Of a stretch of 5,956 bases of DNA, positions 1 through 3,837 are shown piece after piece. The stretch covers positions 1-5,956 of the forward strand of contig JAISQV010000295.1 of NCBI GenBank assembly GCA_031273985.1, given 5' to 3'. The DNA comes from Spirochaetaceae bacterium. GTDB taxonomy: Bacteria > Spirochaetota > Spirochaetia > Treponematales > Breznakiellaceae. A program made the position numbers and the translations under genes. The notes below the pieces were generated by a model. It was not told the DNA's origin and ran no database searches. It saw only the letters and a list, made by a program, of their open reading frames with translations. The stretch's first letter is position 1, and the number at the start of each line of letters is the position of its first letter.

Positions 1-222
1 CATCACATCGGTATGCTGGAAATCGCCCGCAGTTTTCCCGCCCTGGAACTCGTGGAACGTATTGCCGATGCGCTGGACATTGAAATTTATGAACTGTTTA
101 TAGATCCCCTTTCCCCCCAGGAAGAGCTGGAACGGCTTTATCAGACCGTAGCGAATAACATTGAGCGGGTGGTCAGCGAAGCTGTGGAAAAGAGCCTTAT
201 CGGTAAAAAATGCAAGGACTAA
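1..222 (+). CDS. XRE-family helix-turn-helix regulator, C-terminal fragment
   Basis: The frame is open from the first base and ends at TAA 220-222, so this is the last 73 residues of a gene that starts upstream of the window. The opening residues HHIGMLEIARSFPALELVERIADALDIEIYELF match the end of the Cro/CI-type HTH domain: the end of the recognition helix, a turn, then the characteristic 'L..IA.ALDI...ELF' helix that closes the fold. The remaining 40 residues are charged and helical (EELERLYQTVANNIERVVSEAVEK) and probably form a short dimerisation or tail helix. The family binds DNA as a dimer and usually represses transcription; the target here is unknown. The internal ATG at 13 lies inside the HTH and is not a credible start. 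The gene ends 347 bp before the malic enzyme, with repeats between them, so co-transcription is not implied. Family assignment is fairly secure; function is not. Confidence 0.72.
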   Translation, partial: HHIGMLEIARSFPALELVERIADALDIEIYELFIDPLSPQEELERLYQTVANNIERVVSEAVEKSLIGKKCKD

Positions 223-311
223 AAAAGGAACCCCGGTACAGATTCTGTCTTGTATTTGTGGATATGCTGAATAAGAACTCCTGTTATGCAAGGGTTCAAA
301 CACAAAGAAAT

Positions 312-379
312 TTAACCACTAAAAACACGAAAAAAGAGGCGGGGATTACGAACAAAAATTCCGTGCTTTTCGCGGTTAA
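312..379. repeat. Inverted pair of dispersed 'AACCAC...CACGAA' repeats
   Basis: A + strand copy starting ttaaccac at 312-333 faces a - strand copy at 358-379 (the reverse complement begins ttaaccgc). The arms match at 17 of 22 positions and are separated by 24 nt, so the transcript could fold into an imperfect hairpin. The same core recurs in the two other intergenic gaps of this window. No protein signal is seen in 223-569; the small frames crossing it are low-complexity. Possible roles are an mRNA 3'-end structure for the upstream regulator gene or simply a dispersed repeat. Confidence 0.7.
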
Positions 380-429
380 TATTCTCTTCGCCTCCCTCAG
401 GGCGGGCCGGGAGAAGGCCGGGGGGCGTT

Positions 430-517
430 GCGGGGGGGCTGGCCCCCCGCATTGGGGGTAGCGAAAAAGCGTTTTGGCGCAGCCAAAACCTTTGGAGTGC
501 AGGGGGCTCGGCCCCCT
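430..517. repeat. Cluster of three GC-rich palindromes upstream of the malic enzyme gene
   Basis: Three hairpin-forming palindromes lie in a row. The first (430-450) is G-run/C-run with a stem of about 8 bp and a loop of about 5 nt. The second (471-489) is gttttggc/gccaaaac with an 8-bp stem and a 3-nt loop. The third (501-517) is agggggc/gcccccT with a 7-bp stem and a tcg loop. None is followed by a T-run, so they are not classic intrinsic terminators. The modular palindrome organisation suggests a dispersed palindromic repeat element. The 3' hairpin ends about 50 bp before the malic enzyme start, so it would lie in the 5' leader if transcription starts upstream of it. Confidence 0.6.
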
Positions 518-569
518 CCTCCCTTACCGGCTGCTTGATCACAATGGGGGCGGCGGTTATGATCCGCCC

Positions 570-2027
570 ATGAAGATCGATCCGCTGCTGCGGAACATAG
601 ACGCGCTTTTTCCCGGCGATTTTAGCGCGGAAGAGCGGGCCCGGGCGCAGACGCTGTTTTTCAAGAATCTGTCGGCGGCGATGCACCGGTTTTACGGCGG
701 CAAGATTCAGACCCTGCCCAGGTGCGCGCTGGAGGGTTTTTCCTGGTTCAATGTGTGGTATACGCCGGGGGTTTCGCAGGTTTCCACGGATATAAGGGAC
801 CGTAACGATGAGTCTTTTTCCCTGACGAGCCGGGGCAGCACGGTGGCGGTGGTTTCCGATTCTACGCGGGTGCTGGGCGACGGGGACTGCACGCCTCCCG
901 GGGGGCTGGGGGTGATGGAGGGGAAGGCCCTGCTCATGAAGTATCTGGGCGGGGTGGACGCGGTGCCGCTCTGTGTCGATTCGAGGGGCCCCGACGGCAG
1001 GAACGATCCCGAGCGGCTGATTCAGTTTGTGCAGATGGCGCAGCATTCTTTCGGGGCGGTCAATCTTGAGGATATAAGCCAGCCGAATTGTTACCGGGTG
1101 CTGGACGGGCTCAGGGATTCCTGCGATATACCTGTCTGGCACGACGACGCCCAGGGCACCGCCTGCGTAACCCTGGCCGCGCTGCTCAACGCCCTGAAGC
1201 TGGCCGGCAAAGCCCTGGGGGATGTGAGTATAGCGCTGCTGGGGGCCGGCGCGGCGAATACGGCCATAGCCCGGCTGATTCTGGACGACGGCGGGGACCC
1301 GGCCCGGATGACGGTCTTCGATTCCGCCGGGGGGCTCCACGCGGGCCGGGAGGATATTCAGCGGGACCGCCGGAATTACCGGAAGTGGGAGATCTGCGAG
1401 CGGACCAACCCCCGCCGGATCAACACCGTGGAGGAGGCCCTGCGGGGGGCCGATGTGCTGATAGCCCTTTCCAGCCCCGGCCCGGACACGGTGAAGCCCG
1501 AATGGGTGGCCTCGATGGCGGATAAGGCCATCGTCTTTGCCTGCGCCAATCCGGTGCCGGAGATTTGGCCCTACGCGGCGCGGGAGGCCGGGGCTTTCAT
1601 TGTCGCCACGGGCCGGGGGGATTTTCCCAATCAGGTGAACAATTCGGTCTGCTTTCCCGGCATACTCAAGGGGGCGCTGCTCGTGCGGGCCCGCCGGATC
1701 AGCGACCGCATGGCCCTGCGCTGCGCCCACTCCATCGCGGATTTTTCCGAGCGCCGGGGCATAGGGCCCGACAATATTATCGTTACTATGGAAGAAGAGG
1801 ATGTCTTTGCCCAAGAAGCGGCGGATGTGGCCATGGCCGCCGTGGAGGAAGGCGCTGCCCGGCTTTCGGCAACCTGGCGGGAGGTCTACGACAGGGCCCG
1901 TGCGGATATTGCCGCTGCCAGGGCCGTGACGGCGGAGCTCCAGGAGCGGGGCTTCATACAGCGGCCTCCGGAGGAAATGCTGTCCAGGGCGCTGGAAGAG
2001 GCCATTGCCGCTACGCGCCGGGAGTAA
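570..2027 (+). CDS. NAD(P)-dependent malic enzyme (oxaloacetate-decarboxylating), divergent small bacterial type
   Basis: Predicted cytosolic enzyme of 485 residues that decarboxylates malate to pyruvate and CO2 with reduction of NAD(P)+. The N-terminal malic domain shows the catalytic tyrosine in YTPGVSQVS (Y64), a variant of the usual DGSRVLGLGD loop (SDSTRVLGDGD, about 96-106), and the catalytic lysine in MEGKA (K119). Divalent metal ligands are expected at NLED (E167, D168) and HDD (D192, D193). The NAD-binding domain starts at GAGAAN (225-230), followed by ANPVPEI (326-332) and the family signature TGRGDFPNQVNNSVCFPG (about 347-364). HDDAQGTA replaces the commoner bacterial HDDQHGTA, so this is a divergent branch. 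D251 after the second strand of the Rossmann fold would fit NAD, but the cofactor cannot be settled by eye. I chose ATG 570 because everything upstream in frame, back to a TTG at 474, is translated palindrome. No strong Shine-Dalgarno is visible. A nine-codon frame (ATG 544, or 559) ends at TGA overlapping this ATG, so coupled initiation is possible. The next gene is 510 bp downstream. Confidence 0.93.
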   Translation: MKIDPLLRNIDALFPGDFSAEERARAQTLFFKNLSAAMHRFYGGKIQTLPRCALEGFSWFNVWYTPGVSQVSTDIRDRNDESFSLTSRGSTVAVVSDSTRVLGDGDCTPPGGLGVMEGKALLMKYLGGVDAVPLCVDSRGPDGRNDPERLIQFVQMAQHSFGAVNLEDISQPNCYRVLDGLRDSCDIPVWHDDAQGTACVTLAALLNALKLAGKALGDVSIALLGAGAANTAIARLILDDGGDPARMTVFDSAGGLHAGREDIQRDRRNYRKWEICERTNPRRINTVEEALRGADVLIALSSPGPDTVKPEWVASMADKAIVFACANPVPEIWPYAAREAGAFIVATGRGDFPNQVNNSVCFPGILKGALLVRARRISDRMALRCAHSIADFSERRGIGPDNIIVTMEEEDVFAQEAADVAMAAVEEGAARLSATWREVYDRARADIAAARAVTAELQERGFIQRPPEEMLSRALEEAIAATRRE

Positions 2028-2042
2028 GACGGGGGGAATATT

Positions 2043-2376
2043 AACCACGAAGGGCACCAAGGACACGAAGGAAGAGAGATGAAGAGAAGATGAACCACGA
2101 AGGGTGCCAAGGACACGAAGAAAGATGAAGAAAAGATGAACCACGAAGGGCACCAAGGACACGAAGGAAGAGAGAGGAAGAGAAGATGAACCACGAAGGG
2201 CACCAAGGGCACCAAGGACACGAAGGAAGATGAAGAAAAGATGAACCACGAAGGGCACTTTTCCGTTATGGAACTTTTCCGTTATGGAACTGAGGAAAAG
2301 TAGAGGAAAAGTAGAGGACACGAAGAAAGATGAAGAGAATATTAACCACGAAGGACACCAAGGACACGAAGGAAGA
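2043..2376 (+). repeat. Minisatellite array, 46-55 bp units, with dimeric higher-order structure
   Basis: Six units start with aaccacga at 2043, 2093, 2139, 2189, 2244 and 2344. Each opens with 9-bp subrepeats of the form CAC(G/C)AAGG(G/A), followed by a purine-rich tail ending in agatg. Spacings are 50, 46, 50 and 55 bp. Units 1 and 3 share a long tail, and units 2 and 4 share a short tail. Unit 4 is exactly one 9-bp subrepeat longer, giving 55 rather than 46. Units therefore alternate as a dimer of about 96 bp that was itself duplicated. Unit 5 is interrupted by an insert from about 2259. Unit 6 forms the left arm of the downstream inverted repeat. The frames crossing the array translate to HEGHQGHEG-like low complexity and are not genes. 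Confidence 0.9.
2257..2314. repeat. Nested insert of tandem and inverted 'acttttcc/ggaaaagt' units
   Basis: About 56 bp interrupts the fifth minisatellite unit: the unit breaks off after gggcac near 2258 and resumes at aggacacg near 2315. The insert begins with a 16-bp unit (acttttccgttatgga) repeated exactly in tandem at 2257-2272 and 2273-2288. It ends with an 11-bp unit (aggaaaagtag) repeated in tandem at 2293-2303 and 2304-2314. The two halves are complementary through acttttcc (2257-2264 and 2273-2280) and ggaaaagt (2294-2301 and 2305-2312), so the insert can form a nested hairpin. The same 8-bp arms recur upstream of nfnB. Confidence 0.75.
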
Positions 2377-2433
2377 GAGATGGGGGTTGGCCTTCTAGCT
2401 TCTTCCTTTGTGCTCTTCGTGTTCTTTGTGGTT
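2344..2433. repeat. 33-bp imperfect inverted repeat upstream of nfnA
   Basis: The left arm (2344-2376, the sixth minisatellite unit) and the reverse complement of the right arm (2401-2433) match at 27 of 33 positions, around a 24-nt loop. A transcript reading through would carry a long stem about 105 nt before the nfnA start. There is no T-run straight after the stem, so it is not a textbook terminator. It could still slow polymerase or protect an mRNA end; no function is shown. Confidence 0.8.
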
Positions 2434-2464
2434 ATAAATCTTCGTGTTCGTGGTTATAAATCTT
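2401..2464 (-). repeat. Minus-strand copies of the minisatellite unit
   Basis: Two reverse-oriented repeat cores end in the same 15-mer, gtggttataaatctt, at 2428-2442 and 2450-2464 (22-bp period). They are divergent copies of the array unit read on the other strand, and the first supplies the right arm of the 33-bp inverted repeat. Each copy carries a TATAAA hexamer (2433-2438 and 2455-2460) that could serve as a -10 element for nfnA, but I find no good -35 at proper spacing. The stretch 2465-2528 holds nothing recognisable. Confidence 0.75.
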
Positions 2465-2537
2465 TATTTGTAGTTGTAGGTCAAGTTTAGCCGGAGCGGC
2501 GGGAGTTCCGGGGGATTAACGGATTTACGGAGTTTTG

Positions 2538-3392
2538 ATGCACAGGATTGTAAGCAAGACGCGGCTTTCCGCGGAGGTCTATGAGATGACCGTTGAGGCG
2601 GGCCTCGTGGCCGGGGCGCGGAAGGCCGGGCAGTTTGTCATTGTCCAGACGGATATTGACTGGGGGGAGCGTATTCCCCTTACCATAGCCGACGCCGATG
2701 CCGGGGCGGGGACCATCACCATGGTGTTCCAGACCGTGGGGGCAACCACCCACAGGCTCGCCGCCAGGGAGCCGGGGGAGCATATAGCCGCCGTGCTGGG
2801 CCCCCTGGGGAATCCCACGCACATAGAGCGTTTCGGCCACGTGGTCTGTGTCGGCGGCGGCATAGGGACGGCGCCGCTCTACCCCATCGTGGAGGCCCTG
2901 AAGGCGGCGGGCAACCGGGTAACGGTGATCACCGGCGCCCGCACCGGGGAGCTGATCATCTTCGAGGAGAGGATGCGGCGCTGCGCCGATGAGCTGATCA
3001 TCGTTACCGATGACGGCTCCCGGGGCCGCAAGGCCCTGGTCACGGAGCCCCTTCGGGAATTCTGCGCCGCAGCGCCCCCGCCGGACATGACCTTCGCCAT
3101 AGGCCCCGCCGTGATGATGAAATTCTGCGAGCGGACCGCGGCGGAATTTCAGACGCCCATCACCGTGTCGCTCAACACGATCATGATAGACGGTACCGGG
3201 ATGTGCGGGAGCTGCCGGGTTACCGTGGGGGGCGAAACCAGGTTTGTCTGCGTGGACGGCCCGGAGTTTGACGGCCACCTGGTGGACTTTGACAATATGA
3301 TAATGCGCATGGGGGCCTTTCGGGAGCGGGAACGGCAGGACCGCCACGAGTGCCGCATCGAGTTGGGCCTGGAAGCCGCGGCGAATCCCTAA
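2538..3392 (+). CDS. nfnA: NfnA: FAD/[2Fe-2S] small subunit of NADH-dependent reduced ferredoxin:NADP+ oxidoreductase
   Basis: A 284-residue member of the ferredoxin-NADP reductase/dihydroorotate dehydrogenase electron-transfer (PyrK-like) family. With NfnB it forms the cytosolic flavin-based electron-bifurcating transhydrogenase, where this subunit handles NADH. The N-terminal barrel carries the FAD motif ERIPLTIAD (44-52). The nucleotide-binding domain starts at VCVGGGIGTAPLYPI (103-117). The C-terminal cluster site is IDGTGMCGSC (217-226) plus C238 in RFVCVDGPEFDG. Only three cysteines (C223, C226, C238) are present, with D218 nearby; this fits the Asp plus three Cys [2Fe-2S] ligation reported for NfnA, rather than four Cys as in PyrK. 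Length is near the family norm. ATG 2538 is chosen over the adjacent in-frame TTG 2535 because GGAG (2529-2532) sits 5 nt before it. PyrK or a sulfide dehydrogenase subunit is the main alternative. No pyrD is adjacent, and the NfnB partner lies 445 bp downstream, which favours NfnA. Confidence 0.9.
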   Translation: MHRIVSKTRLSAEVYEMTVEAGLVAGARKAGQFVIVQTDIDWGERIPLTIADADAGAGTITMVFQTVGATTHRLAAREPGEHIAAVLGPLGNPTHIERFGHVVCVGGGIGTAPLYPIVEALKAAGNRVTVITGARTGELIIFEERMRRCADELIIVTDDGSRGRKALVTEPLREFCAAAPPPDMTFAIGPAVMMKFCERTAAEFQTPITVSLNTIMIDGTGMCGSCRVTVGGETRFVCVDGPEFDGHLVDFDNMIMRMGAFRERERQDRHECRIELGLEAAANP

Positions 3393-3410
3393 TGCAGGGG
3401 CTGCAATTAG
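3389..3410 (+). other. Small hairpin overlapping the nfnA stop codon
   Basis: ctaatgca (3389-3396) pairs with tgcaattag (3402-3410), giving 8 bp with one bulged A and a ggggc loop. It includes the nfnA TAA (3390-3392). No T-run follows, so it would be at best a weak or factor-assisted 3' end. Confidence 0.3.
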
Positions 3411-3439
3411 ACTGTTGAAAATGAAGAATAATGAAGAAT

Positions 3440-3460
3440 TTAACCACGGAAAACACGGAC
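3440..3460 (+). repeat. Plus-strand copy of a related 'AACCACGGAAAACACGG' repeat
   Basis: ttaaccacggaaaacacgg resembles the CCACGAAG family but uses ACGG in place of ACGA. It lies just left of the MITE-like element and faces a minus-strand family copy at 3638-3708, so this gap also holds an inverted pair. Confidence 0.6.
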
Positions 3461-3468
3461 AAAAGTCA

Positions 3469-3625
3469 GAAATTCAAGCACTGTCAACAAGTTAAGCGGA
3501 GGGAAAACTAAAGCAGTCCGCGCACGGATTATACGGATTTTTCGTTCCAAACCCTTCTTAATCGGTGAAAATCCGTGAAAATCTGTGGATAAAATTTCTT
3601 AATTTGTTGACACTGGAAATTCAAG
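3469..3625. mobile_element. Putative MITE-like element with terminal inverted repeats and flanking direct repeats
   Basis: A 137-bp core (3479-3615) is bounded by 18-bp terminal inverted repeats, cactgtcaacaagttaag (3479-3496) and the complement of cttaatttgttgacactg (3598-3615), matching at 16 of 18 positions. Immediately outside both ends is the same 10-mer, gaaattcaag (3469-3478 and 3616-3625), as expected of a target-site duplication. The interior contains no gene but has further symmetry: an ACGGATT-type repeat at 3523-3541 is largely complementary to 3568-3587, so the whole core can fold as one long imperfect hairpin. These are the hallmarks of a miniature inverted-repeat element moved by a transposase encoded elsewhere; no transposase is seen here. 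The alternative is a palindromic dispersed repeat whose flanking 10-mers belong to the repeat. The only support is structure within this one copy. Confidence 0.55.
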
Positions 3626-3637
3626 TAAAAAGCCCGG

Positions 3638-3708
3638 TGGTTCGTGGTTATCCCTTCCTTCTTCGCCTTCGTGTTCCCTTTGTGCGCCTTCGTGTAAATT
3701 CTTCGTTT
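3638..3708 (-). repeat. Minus-strand copies of the 'CACGAAGG' dispersed repeat
   Basis: Read on the minus strand this stretch gives CACGAAGG-type cores followed by ataaccacgaacc. The + strand 10-mer gccttcgtgt occurs twice, at 3665-3674 and 3686-3695. It is the same family as the array upstream of nfnA, in opposite orientation. The small + strand frame crossing it (3565-3801) is repeat-derived and not called as a gene. Confidence 0.7.
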
Positions 3709-3736
3709 TTTGTGAACTCCATTGTTCGTGAGGCCT

Positions 3737-3764
3737 ACTTTTCCTTTAAGGCTGGCGGAAAAGT
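3737..3764. repeat. Perfect 8-bp inverted repeat acttttcc/ggaaaagt
   Basis: acttttcc (3737-3744) and ggaaaagt (3757-3764) flank a 12-nt loop. The arms are identical to those of the insert nested in the minisatellite at 2257-2314, which suggests a common small palindromic family. It lies about 75 bp upstream of the nfnB start, just before the candidate promoter. Confidence 0.6.
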
Positions 3765-3784
3765 GTGGTTCCTGATTTCAGACC

Positions 3785-3814
3785 TGTTAATAAGGGCATA
3801 AACACAGGTATAAT
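3785..3814 (+). promoter_or_regulatory. Candidate sigma-70 promoter for nfnB
   Basis: A perfect TATAAT -10 hexamer is at 3809-3814, 23 bp before the nfnB start. The best -35-like hexamer is tgttaa (3785-3790) with 18-bp spacing, a poor match to TTGACA. A 6-bp inverted repeat, acctgt (3782-3787)/acaggt (3804-3809), brackets the spacer and would suit a repressor or activator dimer. It supports independent transcription of nfnB in spite of the gap after nfnA. The -10 is strong by eye; the operator is speculative. Confidence 0.45.
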
Positions 3815-3824
3815 GATCGTGTAC

Positions 3825-3830
3825 GAGGAG
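3825..3830 (+). promoter_or_regulatory. Shine-Dalgarno site for nfnB
   Basis: GAGGAG ends 7 nt before ATG 3838, which is ideal spacing. It decides the start: the in-frame GTG at 3832 would leave only 1 nt and is rejected. Confidence 0.8.
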
Positions 3831-3837
3831 GGTGTGC

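Noticed and set aside
210..461. Small plus frame of 83 codons after the regulator fragment
   Set aside because: Overlaps the regulator's end and then runs through the inverted repeats. No ribosome site and a composition explained by repeats.
430..517. Rho-independent terminator
   Set aside because: Strong stems, but none is followed by a T-run.
312..2321. Long minus-strand open frame of 669 codons
   Set aside because: It is antisense to the malic enzyme and the repeat array. The product is Pro/Gly/Arg-rich low complexity with repeated VVHLFFIFLRVLG segments that are translated minisatellite.
2043..2376. Possible CRISPR array
   Set aside because: The units are near-identical throughout with no unique spacers, and the repeats are 9-bp subrepeats plus purine tails. 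No cas gene is present.
2284..2490. Plus frame of 68 codons with NHEGHQGHEG and a hydrophobic tail resembling a small membrane protein
   Set aside because: All of it is encoded by forward and inverted repeat copies. The hydrophobic part is the reverse copy of the same repeat. No Shine-Dalgarno or independent protein signal.
2487..3347. Minus-strand frame of 286 codons opposite nfnA
   Set aside because: Shadow of nfnA with no recognisable domain.
3607..3612. Perfect TTGACA as a -35 element
   Set aside because: It lies in the right TIR of the MITE-like element, and no -10-like hexamer occurs 16-18 bp downstream (the sequence there is aagccc).
3565..3801. Small plus frame of 78 codons between nfnA and nfnB
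   Set aside because: Built from the right half of the MITE-like element and the minus-strand repeats. No Shine-Dalgarno or domain.
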